Assembly: GCA_002478045.1 (NCBI GenBank)
Contig: DLLT01000056.1
Span: 61,044-87,610 of the forward strand
Source of the DNA: Porphyromonadaceae bacterium UBA7555
GTDB lineage: Bacteria; Bacteroidota; Bacteroidia; Bacteroidales; Muribaculaceae
Reading direction: 5' to 3'
Length of the DNA: 26,567 nt
Position 1 is the stretch's first letter. Each line of letters starts with the position of its first letter. Made by a program: the position numbers and the translations under genes. The notes under the pieces were generated by a model. That model was not told the origin of the DNA. It saw nothing but the letters and a program-made list of their open reading frames with translations, and searched no databases. This document shows, one piece after another, positions 16,752 through 25,061 of the stretch.

Positions 16752-16759
16752 CAAATTTA
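16752..16759 (-). promoter_or_regulatory. Promoter -7 box of ligA
   Basis: The minus strand reads TAAATTTG (TAnnTTTG). It lies 27 bp from the ligA start. The nearest -33-like element is spaced 23 bp away, a little too far. Confidence 0.5.
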
Positions 16760-16825
16760 GCTATTATTTCTGTAAGGTCGGGCAAATTTGGCGGAGCAAA
16801 GCAAGTGCGGATGCAAAAAAAATGC

Positions 16826-16833
16826 TACCTTTG
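16826..16833 (+). promoter_or_regulatory. Promoter -7 box of the small membrane protein gene
   Basis: TACCTTTG matches TAnnTTTG and gives a leader of about 45 nt to the ATG at 16883. No -33 TTTG at the right distance. Confidence 0.55.
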
Positions 16834-16882
16834 CAGTCCCCAAAGCGAGAATATCATACATCCCTCAATAAAAAATAGTTTT

Positions 16883-17293
16883 ATGAAAGTATTAATCAAA
16901 GTCGGAGTTGCACTTAATCTCCTTATCGGTCTCGGACATCTACTGTGTCTGGCTGCGTTGGACAAGATTTTTGTCATTTACGGCATCAGTGACGTTATGA
17001 ATCGAATAGCGCAATACGGGGCATATTGGCCGTGTATTATCACCATCCTCATCGCCGTGGCATTTTTTGTCGTTGCGCTTTACGGACTGTCAGTGCTTAA
17101 GGTTATTCCTCGTCTACCGTTGCAGACCACGGCTATGACGACCATCGTCGTAGTCTTCTCGGGGCGTGTGATTTGGGGCCTTACGATGCTTATCCCGCAT
17201 TTCACATGGCTCGAAATGTCATCGACGGGCGTCGCGCTGCTACTTGCCATATGCTATCTGCCTTATCTGTGCAGCAGCAAGGTACGCGGTTGA
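16883..17293 (+). CDS. Small four-helix membrane protein, function unknown
   Basis: 136 residues with four hydrophobic segments, at about residues 5-27 (IKVGVALNLLIGLGHLLCLAA), 49-73 (YWPCIITILIAVAFFVVALYGL), 82-102 (TTAMTTIVVVFSGRVIWGL) and 112-130. Between them lie short, mostly polar loops. I recognise no family motif. An upstream in-frame ATG (16805) would include the promoter box, so MKVLIKVGVA is taken as the start. It stands alone between ligA (divergent) and the long operon. Confidence 0.7.
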   Translation: MKVLIKVGVALNLLIGLGHLLCLAALDKIFVIYGISDVMNRIAQYGAYWPCIITILIAVAFFVVALYGLSVLKVIPRLPLQTTAMTTIVVVFSGRVIWGLTMLIPHFTWLEMSSTGVALLLAICYLPYLCSSKVRG

Positions 17294-17363
17294 TATACAG
17301 AATTTTGCCATGTAATTGTCGTACTTACAGCCTGGAGCGTCTCACGTCTTCGTATGCAGATAT

Positions 17364-17417
17364 GATGCGGATTGTGCGTTGGCACGATGCGGATTAGGAA
17401 AATTATGATTAACTTTG
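17364..17417 (+). promoter_or_regulatory. Promoter region of the seven-gene operon with paired direct repeats
   Basis: TAACTTTG (17410-17417) matches the -7 consensus and lies 22 bp before the ATG at 17440. Just upstream, GATGCGGATT occurs twice (17364-17373 and 17386-17395), 22 bp apart, two helical turns. This could be a regulator site. No -33 TTTG is present at normal spacing, which would fit a promoter needing an activator. That is inference. Confidence 0.5.
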
Positions 17418-17439
17418 CGGTAACAACATCCGCACTGAT

Positions 17440-17817
17440 ATGAACGAAGACGACATCAAGGCATTGGCCTCGGATAACGACGGCCTTGCCAATTACGAGT
17501 ATCTGGCCAATAACATCGGGCGCTGCGACGATGACATTCCGACCATCATCGACAATATGCAGCGAGTGGACCTCACCGGCCAATATATGGCCAGTGCGGC
17601 GCGATTTCTGCACGCCATCGACGCCGAGCATTACGCCGATGCGGTACATCGTCTTGTGGCGCTGACCATAGACCGCGACCGCGAGCGCCGCTACCTGGGC
17701 GACCTGATGACGAGCATCTACGGCGAGAATTATGCCGAGAAGGCACCGCAGCTTATAGCCTCGGACAACAATTTCCGCCGTATGTACAAGCGCTTGTTTC
17801 CCGACAGTCCTATGTAA
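17440..17817 (+). CDS. Conserved-looking hypothetical protein, soluble and acidic
   Basis: 125 residues, beginning MNEDDIKALASDNDGLANYE and ending RRMYKRLFPDSPM. It is rich in Asp, Ala and Arg, with predicted helical character and no signal peptide or membrane segment. I recognise no domain. It starts 22 bp after a -7 box and ends 48 bp before the cyclophilin gene, so it is probably the first gene of the operon. Codon use resembles its neighbours, which supports a real gene. Confidence 0.65.
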   Translation: MNEDDIKALASDNDGLANYEYLANNIGRCDDDIPTIIDNMQRVDLTGQYMASAARFLHAIDAEHYADAVHRLVALTIDRDRERRYLGDLMTSIYGENYAEKAPQLIASDNNFRRMYKRLFPDSPM

Positions 17818-17865
17818 AGCGTCGAAAATTTCCCAAAACAGGATAACATATCTAATTATACACCA

Positions 17866-18738
17866 ATGATTAAGCAAATATTGGGTGTCATGGCCATAGC
17901 AACGGCACTGACAGCATGTGCCGGCAAGAGCGCCGATGGTGCGAATGCCGAGGCCACTGACTCCGTCAAAGCACAGACCACAATGACAAATCCCGACACA
18001 ACCGTACTTATCAAGACCACCGAGGGCGATATCACCGTCCGCGTCTATGGCGATACGCCCAAACATCAAGCCAACTTCTTGAAATTGGTGCGCGAAGGCT
18101 ATTACAACAATACGCTGTTCCACCGCGTCATCAACGAATTCATGGTACAGGCCGGCGACCCTGACAGCCGTGACGCCAAGCCCGGACAACAGCTCGGTGC
18201 CGGTGGTCCCGACTACACCATCGAAGCCGAGATTGTATATCCCAAGCACTTCCACAAGCGCGGTGCACTGGCAGCCGCTCGTCAGGGCGACCAGGTCAAT
18301 CCCGAGAAGCGTTCCTCCGGCTCGCAATTCTATATTGTCACCGGCAAGAAAGTTTCCGAGGCCGAACTTACGGCTATGGCTCGCCAAGGTGCAATGCAGG
18401 ACGAGTTCAATCGTCTGGCTCAGGCCCGTATGCAGCAAATACGTGCCATGCAGCAGGCCGGCGATCAGCAGGGCCTGATGGCGTTGCAAGACGAACTCAT
18501 CAAGCAAGTCGATGCCAAATTCGCCAATGACAGCACCGCCGGGCTGTCCAAGGAAATCATAGACGCATACTCAAAAGTCGGCGGCACACCCTTCCTGGAC
18601 CGCAACTACACCGTCTTCGGTGAAGTCGTTAGCGGTATGGACGTAGTCGAGAAAATCGAGAAGGCGCAGACAGACGCCGGCGACCGCCCCGTCAAGGACA
18701 TCCGTATAATTTCGATGTCCATCATTGATAAGAAATGA
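17866..18738 (+). CDS. Cyclophilin-type peptidyl-prolyl isomerase, predicted lipoprotein
   Basis: Catalyses cis-trans isomerisation of peptidyl-prolyl bonds, probably on folding proteins in the cell envelope. The 290-residue protein starts with a lipoprotein signal, lipobox LTAC with Cys at 18. The cyclophilin domain follows: TTEGDITVRVYGDTPKHQANF, the catalytic FHRVINEFMVQAGD (85-98) and SGSQFYIV (151-158). A long Ala/Gln/Met-rich helical insertion occupies about 161-238. The fold then resumes with FGEVVSGMDVV (251). Similar insertions occur in Bacteroidota members. Its stop overlaps the next start (ATGA), implying translational coupling with the M16 peptidase. Confidence 0.92.
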   Translation: MIKQILGVMAIATALTACAGKSADGANAEATDSVKAQTTMTNPDTTVLIKTTEGDITVRVYGDTPKHQANFLKLVREGYYNNTLFHRVINEFMVQAGDPDSRDAKPGQQLGAGGPDYTIEAEIVYPKHFHKRGALAAARQGDQVNPEKRSSGSQFYIVTGKKVSEAELTAMARQGAMQDEFNRLAQARMQQIRAMQQAGDQQGLMALQDELIKQVDAKFANDSTAGLSKEIIDAYSKVGGTPFLDRNYTVFGEVVSGMDVVEKIEKAQTDAGDRPVKDIRIISMSIIDKK

Positions 18739-20096
18739 CGCCGGGTCGCGACCGAAACATCGGCGCGCCTGACAAGCGACACGACACCGCCGCGGACTTT
18801 GCAATAAGCGAAGACGCGGCGGTGCATACCCTTGCCAACGGGTTGCGCGTAGTACATAGTCGTGACGAGGCCACCGCTATGGTGTGCCTCGATGTGCTTT
18901 ATGGCGTCGGCGGACGTGATGAAGGACCGGAGAAGACCGGCATTGCGCACTTGTTTGAGCATCTGATGTTCGGCCCGTCGGTACATGTCCCCGATTATGA
19001 CGGCACGCTCACTGCTGCCGGCGGGCGCTCCAATGCCTGGACCTCCAATGACTTTACTAATTTTTACGCTATAGCGCCGGCGCACAACGTTGAGACGCTT
19101 TTCTACCTCGAAAGCGACCGTATGCTCTCGCCGGCCTTTGACAGCGAAAGCCTTCGCGTGCAGCGCAGTGTCGTCACCGAGGAATTCAAGCAGCAATGCC
19201 TCAACCGTCCTTACGGCATCACCGGCCATGCGTTGGCCAATATGATGTATCCGCCGACGCACACCTATTCGTGGCCCGTAATCGGCAAAGATCCGTCGCA
19301 TATCGCCGCCATCACCGGCGAGGATGCACGTCGATGGTTCGCACTCCACTACACGCCGAGCAATGCCGTAGTCGCCGTCACCGGGAATATAGGTCGCGAT
19401 GAGGCTTTTGCCTTGGCAGATAAATGGTTCGGCGATATTCCGCGTCGCGATGCAGTGGCAACGCCGCCTATGGCGGTGCCGGCATTGACGTCCGCACCTT
19501 GGGTGCGGTGCGACGATGCCTCCGTGCCGGCCACGGCCATTACTATGGCATGGCTTACAGATCCGTACGGCACTACCGATTACACTGCGGCGGACGCCAT
19601 CACCGATGCCTTGGCCGCCGGAGCCGCCTCACGCCTCTATCGTCGTCTTATCATAGACGGCGACGGCACCTTCAGCGGCGTGGATGCCAGTATTACCGGA
19701 AGCGAAGGCCCCGGGCTGTTGGTCGTCTCGGGACGCCTGTCCGCCGACGGATATGCCGATGATGACACTTGCCGTCGTGCCGCCGAGATACTTCTGAACG
19801 AATGCAATCTGCTGTACGGCTCGGATGGCGTAAGCGAGGCTGAATTAGAAAGACTTCAAAATCGTCAACGTGCCGCCTTCAGACTTGACAGCCTTGACTA
19901 CGTAGGCCGTGCCGCCGCTCTCGCGTTGGCTGTATATCACCGCGAGACTCCGGATGCACAATTGCGCCGCTACTGCGCATTGACCGGCGATGATATGCGC
20001 CGCGTTGCGCAGCAATTGTTCAGCAACAGCCTGCACGGCACGCTCATCGTAGGGCCACCCAAACCGAAGCAATTCATATCCCCTCCCTCAATCTAA
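18735..20096 (+). CDS. M16-family zinc metallopeptidase
   Basis: A pitrilysin/insulinase-type peptidase of 453 residues, the single-unit size of the M16B group. The inverted zinc motif is HLFEH (72-76), and the third ligand is the Glu about 74 residues on in SVVTEEFKQQ (149-150). The substrate-binding C-terminal half includes AGAASRLYRRLI. No signal peptide is visible, so a cytoplasmic location is likely unless the start is wrong. The start is the ATG overlapping the cyclophilin stop. An M16B enzyme often acts with an inactive partner, and none is present in the window. It is followed 10 bp later by hflX. Confidence 0.9.
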   Translation: MTPGRDRNIGAPDKRHDTAADFAISEDAAVHTLANGLRVVHSRDEATAMVCLDVLYGVGGRDEGPEKTGIAHLFEHLMFGPSVHVPDYDGTLTAAGGRSNAWTSNDFTNFYAIAPAHNVETLFYLESDRMLSPAFDSESLRVQRSVVTEEFKQQCLNRPYGITGHALANMMYPPTHTYSWPVIGKDPSHIAAITGEDARRWFALHYTPSNAVVAVTGNIGRDEAFALADKWFGDIPRRDAVATPPMAVPALTSAPWVRCDDASVPATAITMAWLTDPYGTTDYTAADAITDALAAGAASRLYRRLIIDGDGTFSGVDASITGSEGPGLLVVSGRLSADGYADDDTCRRAAEILLNECNLLYGSDGVSEAELERLQNRQRAAFRLDSLDYVGRAAALALAVYHRETPDAQLRRYCALTGDDMRRVAQQLFSNSLHGTLIVGPPKPKQFISPPSI

Positions 20097-20106
20097 ACAT
20101 CAATCA

Positions 20107-21351
20107 ATGAAAGAATTCGTCATATCTCAAGAAGCCAACGAACGAGCCGTACTCGTGGCACTCGCCACGCGCGAGCAGCCCGAGGAAAAGGCCCGCGAAT
20201 ACCTTGACGAACTGGCCTTCCTGGCCGATACGGCCGGGGCCGTAACCGTCAAGACATTTATACAGAAATGCGAGTATCCCAATCCGCGCACTTTTGTCGG
20301 CAAAGGCAAATTGGAGGAAATCAAGCAGTTTGTCGAGGCCAACGACATAGGTCTTGTGATCTTCGATGACGACTTGTCCACCAAGCAGGTGTCCAATATC
20401 GAACGCGAGTTGCAGGTCAAAATTCTGGACCGTACATCGCTGATATTGGATATCTTCGCACGGCGTGCCCAGACGGCGCACGCCAAGACGCAAGTCGAAT
20501 TGGCTCAATACCAATACATGCTTCCGCGTCTGACACGTCTATGGACGCACCTCGAGCGACAACGCGGCGGTATCGGTATGCGCGGTCCCGGTGAGACTCA
20601 GATCGAAACCGATCGCCGTATCATCTTGGACAAAATCGCTCGCCTCAAGCAGGAACTCGCCTCCATAGATCGACAAAAGGCATTACAGCGCAAGAACCGA
20701 GGCAAGCTGACGCGCGTCGCCTTGGTAGGCTACACCAACGTGGGCAAGTCCACGATTATGAACCTGTTGAGCAAAAGCGATGTGTTTGCCGAAAATAAGC
20801 TGTTTGCAACACTCGACACCACTGTGCGAAAAATAGCCATCGACAATCTGCCGATATTGCTCACAGATACCGTCGGATTTATACGCAAACTGCCTACACA
20901 CCTTGTCGAATCCTTCAAATCGACGCTTGATGAGGTGCGCGAAGCCGATGTCCTGGTGCACGTTGTGGACATTTCGCATCCTAATTTCGAGGAACAAATA
21001 CAGGTCGTGGATCAGACCTTGCGCGAAGTCATAGGCAAAGATGCCGATACGCCGGTAATACTGGTGTTCAATAAGATAGATGCTTTCACCTATCAGCCCA
21101 AGGACGAGGACGACCTCACCGAACGCACCACACGCAATATGTCGCTGGACCAACTGCGAACATCCTGGATGGCTCGTATGGGCGATGACTGCGTCTTTAT
21201 CTCGGCCAAGAAAAACCTCAATATACCCGAGCTGAAGGCTCGCATCTACGACAAAGCCGCCGAGGTACACCGCCGCCGTTTCCCCTACAACGACTTCCTC
21301 TATCAAAAATACGATGATTTGGCGGAAAATCAGACGCCGGCCGGCGAATGA
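20107..21351 (+). CDS. hflX: GTPase HflX
   Basis: A ribosome-associated GTPase that splits stalled or stressed ribosomes. 414 residues. The N-terminal nucleotide-binding HflX domain contains NPRTFVGKGKLEEI and FDDDLSTKQVSNIE. The linker has the hallmark RGGIGMRGPGETQIETDRR (about 153-171) and a coiled stretch. The G domain has G1 GYTNVGKST (208-216), G3 DTVGF (254-258) and G4 NKID (322-325). It sits between the M16 peptidase (10-bp gap) and proC (43-bp gap). Confidence 0.97.
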   Translation: MKEFVISQEANERAVLVALATREQPEEKAREYLDELAFLADTAGAVTVKTFIQKCEYPNPRTFVGKGKLEEIKQFVEANDIGLVIFDDDLSTKQVSNIERELQVKILDRTSLILDIFARRAQTAHAKTQVELAQYQYMLPRLTRLWTHLERQRGGIGMRGPGETQIETDRRIILDKIARLKQELASIDRQKALQRKNRGKLTRVALVGYTNVGKSTIMNLLSKSDVFAENKLFATLDTTVRKIAIDNLPILLTDTVGFIRKLPTHLVESFKSTLDEVREADVLVHVVDISHPNFEEQIQVVDQTLREVIGKDADTPVILVFNKIDAFTYQPKDEDDLTERTTRNMSLDQLRTSWMARMGDDCVFISAKKNLNIPELKARIYDKAAEVHRRRFPYNDFLYQKYDDLAENQTPAGE

Positions 21352-21394
21352 TGTCGCGTAAATCACAGTGATACAATATATTTCAAGTACAAAA

Positions 21395-22177
21395 ATGAAA
21401 ATAGCAATCATAGGAGCAGGCGCCATGGGCGGCGCAGTGGGCCGCGGACTTCTTGCCGCCGGTGTCTCGCCCGAAAGCCTGCGCGTATCCAATCCTACGG
21501 ACGCTAAGCTGCGTCCCTTTGCAGACGCCGGGTGCGCCACGACTTCCGATAACCGTGCTGCGGTAAGCGGTGCAGATGTTGTCATTGTGGCTGTCAAGCC
21601 ATGGATATTGCCCGATGTGTTGCGTCAGATTGCCGCCGTCACCGATTCGGCGCACACCCTGCTCGCGGTCATAGCTGCTTCCGTCACGTGTGCCGAAATA
21701 GACTCGTGGATAGACGGCAAATATGCCGCCGGAGCTCTGGTAATGCCCAATACGGCTATGAATGTGCGTCGGTCAATGACCTTCGCCGTGCCTCTGCCCA
21801 AAGACAAGGAAGTCCCCGGTCAAATCATAGAGATGTTCGAAAAACTCGGAACAATCAAAGCCATAGACGAGGCGCACTTGCCGGCGGCTATGGCGTTGGC
21901 TTCTTGCGGTATAGCCTATGCGTTACGCTACATCCGCGCTGCCGTCGAAGGCGGTGTCCAGATGGGCATACGTGCGGCCGAGGCTCAGGATATAGTGGCT
22001 GCCACCGTCGAAGGTGCCGCCGCATTGCTTACCGAACAACCCGGAGCACATGCCGAAGCCGAAATTGACAAGGTGACCACTCCCGGCGGGGTGACCATAC
22101 GTGGACTCAACACCATGGAGGCCGCCGGATTTACTCATGCTGTGATCTCGGGGCTGCTTGCTTCGACATCCAAATAA
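21395..22177 (+). CDS. proC: Pyrroline-5-carboxylate reductase
   Basis: Reduces pyrroline-5-carboxylate to proline with NAD(P)H, the last step of proline synthesis. 260 residues. The N-terminal Rossmann motif is IIGAGAMGGAVGRGLL (about 5-20). The family C-terminal signature reads VTTPGGVTIRGLNTME. A longer in-frame start at 21368 exists, but MKIAIIGAGAMGG is the typical family N-terminus. proC, proB and proA follow one another with 9- and 6-bp gaps, so the whole glutamate-to-proline route is in one transcript. Confidence 0.96.
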   Translation: MKIAIIGAGAMGGAVGRGLLAAGVSPESLRVSNPTDAKLRPFADAGCATTSDNRAAVSGADVVIVAVKPWILPDVLRQIAAVTDSAHTLLAVIAASVTCAEIDSWIDGKYAAGALVMPNTAMNVRRSMTFAVPLPKDKEVPGQIIEMFEKLGTIKAIDEAHLPAAMALASCGIAYALRYIRAAVEGGVQMGIRAAEAQDIVAATVEGAAALLTEQPGAHAEAEIDKVTTPGGVTIRGLNTMEAAGFTHAVISGLLASTSK

Positions 22178-22186
22178 TCGGTTGTT

Positions 22187-23281
22187 ATGCGTAAAAATAG
22201 TATGCGCCGCGTAGTTGTCAAGATAGGCAGTAACGTCCTTACCCGTGCCAACGGTCGCCCCGACATTACGCATATGGCGCAGATAGTCGGTCAAGTGGCT
22301 GAAATACGCGAACAAGGCAATCAGGTCATCCTGGTGTCCAGCGGCGCCGTGGCCTGCGGCCGCTCCATGGTATCTCCCGAGAGTAGGCTCGATGCCGTGG
22401 GCTGTCGCCAGGTGTTCAGCGCTGTGGGCCAAATCAAATTACTCAATATCTACAGCGCTATGTTCGCCGAATACGGAATCACCGTGGGTCAGGTGCTGAC
22501 GCAGAAAGACAACTTTGCCAATCGTCGCGCCTATCTTAATCAGCGCTCCTGCATAGATGCACTGCTCGAAAGCGGCGTCCTGCCTATACTCAACGAGAAT
22601 GACACCACCTCGCTCACCGAGCTGATGTTTACGGATAACGATGAGTTGGCCGGCTTGGTGGCTTCTATGACCGATGCTTCGCTGCTCATCATACTGTCCA
22701 ATGTCGACGGAATATTCACCGGCGACCCGACCGACCCGTCTTCAAAGTTGATAAAGCGCGTGCTGCCGGGCGATGACCTGTCCGGCGTCATTGTGGCGCG
22801 TAAGAGCGGCTTCGGCCGCGGAGGTATGGGTACCAAGTACGGCGTGGCACGCCGCCTTGCTGCCGAAGGCGTTGATGTGGTTATTGCCAACGGCGTACGT
22901 CCGGACATTCTGCGCGCCGTTGCACTGGACGATATGGATGCGCCCGACACCCCCTGCACGCACTTCGTGGCTGCCGATACCGACATCAGTCCCGTGCGCC
23001 GATGGCTGGCGCGCAGCACCTCCTTTGCCAAGGGAGCGATACACGTCAATGCAAAAGCCGCCGAGTTGCTGCTCAGCGACCGCGCCGTCAGCCTGCTGCC
23101 CGTGGGCGCTACGGCCATAGAAGGATCTTTTGACGAGGGAGACATTGTCGCTGTCATCAATCCCGCCGGCCGCCGCATTGCCGTAGGCCGTGCCGCCTGC
23201 GATGCCGACACTGCACGCGCCGCCCTCGGACATCACGGCGAGCGCCCGCTCATACATTACGACTACCTTTTTATCGAATAA
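22187..23281 (+). CDS. proB: Glutamate 5-kinase with PUA domain
   Basis: Phosphorylates glutamate to gamma-glutamyl phosphate, the first and usually feedback-inhibited step of proline synthesis. 364 residues, the full two-domain form. The amino-acid kinase domain shows VVVKIGSNVLT, SSGAVACGR, NENDT, DNDELAGLVA, SNVDGIFTGDP and GRGGMGTK. The C-terminal PUA domain covers about 275-355 (KGAIHVNAKAAELL, GSFDEGDIVAV). The start at 22187 could be five codons long at the N-terminus compared with MRRVVVKIG, so 22202 is a possible alternative. Confidence 0.96.
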   Translation: MRKNSMRRVVVKIGSNVLTRANGRPDITHMAQIVGQVAEIREQGNQVILVSSGAVACGRSMVSPESRLDAVGCRQVFSAVGQIKLLNIYSAMFAEYGITVGQVLTQKDNFANRRAYLNQRSCIDALLESGVLPILNENDTTSLTELMFTDNDELAGLVASMTDASLLIILSNVDGIFTGDPTDPSSKLIKRVLPGDDLSGVIVARKSGFGRGGMGTKYGVARRLAAEGVDVVIANGVRPDILRAVALDDMDAPDTPCTHFVAADTDISPVRRWLARSTSFAKGAIHVNAKAAELLLSDRAVSLLPVGATAIEGSFDEGDIVAVINPAGRRIAVGRAACDADTARAALGHHGERPLIHYDYLFIE

Positions 23282-23287
23282 CGCACA

Positions 23288-24559
23288 ATGCAATACACTG
23301 ATATAGAAACCTTGCTGCAACGGGCGCATGCCGCCGCTCCGACCTTGGCCGCTATGGACGAATGTCGCCGCACGCAGGTACTCAACGATGTGGCCGATGC
23401 CATTGAGGCTCACGCCGATACCATCCTCGAAGCCAATGGGCGCGATCTTGCGGCTATGGATTCCGCATCCCCACTGTACGACCGTTTGCGCCTGGACGAG
23501 TCACGCTTGCAAGGCATAGCCGCCGATATGCGCCACGTATCCTCGCTGCCTTCGCCGTTAGGCATAGTTACGGACGCCAATACCCTGCCCAACGGCCTGT
23601 ACATTCGCCGTGTAAGCGTACCCTTCGGTGTGATTGCGGTCATCTATGAGGCACGTCCCAATGTCACCTTCGACGTCTTCGGACTATGCTTTAAGAGCGG
23701 CAACGCCTGTGTGCTCAAGGGCGGTAAGGATGCCGTAAACACCAATGTGGCAGCCGTGTCTGTCATACACGAAGTGCTGCGGCGCTACGACATAGACACC
23801 GCCGTTGTGGCTATGCCCGAGCCGACGCATGAGGCCACTCGCCGGCTTCTCGAAGCACGCGGCCTTGTAGACTTGTGTATTCCGCGCGGCGGACGCCGTC
23901 TAATCGACACCGTACGCCAAAACGCCAAGGTTCCCATCATCGAAACCGGTGCCGGGGTGGTGCACGCGTACATCGATGCCGCTGCCGATATCGATGTGGC
24001 TACCGCCATAGTCACCAATGCCAAGACACGTCGCGTCAGCGTATGCAATGCGCTAGATACCACTATAGTACACAAATCACGATTGGCCGATATTGCCCGT
24101 ATATGCGCACCTCTGGCCGACAAATCCGTAGTCATATATGCCGATACTCCGGCCTATAAGTCGCTGCTTGAAGGTGGATACCCGACATCGCTGCTTGAAC
24201 ACGCCGATGATGACGACAGCGCTCCGATATGGGATACCGAATGGATGGACTACAAGATGGGGTTGCGTACTGTCGACACCATTGAGCAGGCACTTGTCCA
24301 TATAGCCGCGCACGGCAGCGGACATTCCGAGGCTATAGTCTCAGAAGACGGCGAAGCTGCCGAAATATTCCGCCGCAACGTCGATGCCGCCTGCGTATAT
24401 GTCAATGCGCCGACATCCTTCACCGACGGAGCGCAATTCGGGCTCGGTGCCGAAATCGGCATATCCACCCAAAAGCTGGGGCCTCGCGGCCCTATGGGTC
24501 TGCGCGAAATCACCACTTACCGCTGGTATATCGACGGTCACGGCCAGACACGTCCTTGA
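23288..24559 (+). CDS. proA: Gamma-glutamyl phosphate reductase
   Basis: Reduces glutamyl phosphate to glutamate-5-semialdehyde with NADPH, the second step of the proline pathway. 423 residues, normal size. Family motifs are PFGVIAVIYEARPNVTFDV, GNACVLKGGKDA, PRGGRRLI and ETGAGVVHAYID. The catalytic Cys is in VSVCNALDT (Cys253). The C-terminal region has GAQFGLGAEIGISTQKLGPRGPMGL. It is the last gene of the operon. Downstream only a weak GCAC/GTGC hairpin followed by six T (about 24600-24620) could serve as terminator. Confidence 0.97.
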   Translation: MQYTDIETLLQRAHAAAPTLAAMDECRRTQVLNDVADAIEAHADTILEANGRDLAAMDSASPLYDRLRLDESRLQGIAADMRHVSSLPSPLGIVTDANTLPNGLYIRRVSVPFGVIAVIYEARPNVTFDVFGLCFKSGNACVLKGGKDAVNTNVAAVSVIHEVLRRYDIDTAVVAMPEPTHEATRRLLEARGLVDLCIPRGGRRLIDTVRQNAKVPIIETGAGVVHAYIDAAADIDVATAIVTNAKTRRVSVCNALDTTIVHKSRLADIARICAPLADKSVVIYADTPAYKSLLEGGYPTSLLEHADDDDSAPIWDTEWMDYKMGLRTVDTIEQALVHIAAHGSGHSEAIVSEDGEAAEIFRRNVDAACVYVNAPTSFTDGAQFGLGAEIGISTQKLGPRGPMGLREITTYRWYIDGHGQTRP

Positions 24560-24651
24560 AAATATGCCCGGCTTATGGTTGAGTTAAACGCTTGAAACGC
24601 ACGATGGTGCCGCTTTTTTAATTTTGCTTTTTCAATTTCGCCTCTAAAAAT

Positions 24652-24683
24652 TTTGTGGAGACAAAAATAAATTGCTAACTTTG
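24652..24683 (+). promoter_or_regulatory. Promoter of tRNA-Ser
   Basis: TTTG (24652-24655), 20 bp, then TAACTTTG (24676-24683): a good Bacteroidota promoter. The leader before the tRNA is about 80 nt and self-complementary: TGTATGC/GCATACA inside TAACG/CGTTA (24717-24754). Confidence 0.8.
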
Positions 24684-24766
24684 CAGTCGCAAAGGAGGGC
24701 GACCGTCCCCGAGACATAACGGCCAAGCGTGTATGCGAGGCATACAAGACGTTACCCTTCCACCAC

Positions 24767-24853
24767 GGAGAGGTGGGTGAGTGGCTGAAACCACCAGTTT
24801 GCTAAACTGACGTAGGAGTAATCCTACCACGAGTTCGAATCTCGTCCTCTCCG
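24767..24853 (+). tRNA. tRNA-Ser (anticodon GCT)
   Basis: An 87-nt class II tRNA. The acceptor is GGAGAGG with CCTCTCC. The anticodon loop is TTGCTAA, giving GCT (AGC/AGT codons). A long variable arm (GTAGGAGTAATCCTAC) marks serine, and the T-arm has GAGTTCGAATCTC. The discriminator is G and CCA is not encoded. Confidence 0.95.
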
Positions 24854-24862
24854 CTCTATCAG

Positions 24863-24902
24863 GTCCTGCAAGAGATGCCCTCCTGCAGGACTTGATTTTT
24901 TT
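24863..24902 (+). terminator. Intrinsic terminator after tRNA-Ser
   Basis: GTCCTGCA (24863-24870) pairs with TGCAGGAC (24884-24891), followed by a seven-T run (24896-24902). It lies 10 bp past the tRNA. Confidence 0.9.
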
Positions 24903-25061
24903 AGCTTAGTGCCTCAGGGTAAAGAAAGTTTCGGTATCGTTCGGCACAAGCGATGCAATTTGACCATTCGGCACGTTTGAAAGCACGTTCGCACGACACC
25001 TCTACGTACCATACATGATAATCCTTCAAGTATTCAACGCAGAATCTAAAGAATTGGGAAT

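Noticed and set aside
17263..18507. 414-codon open frame on the minus strand
   Set aside because: It lies opposite the hypothetical and cyclophilin genes, which have clear motifs and starts. The minus frame shows no domain and is a codon-bias shadow.
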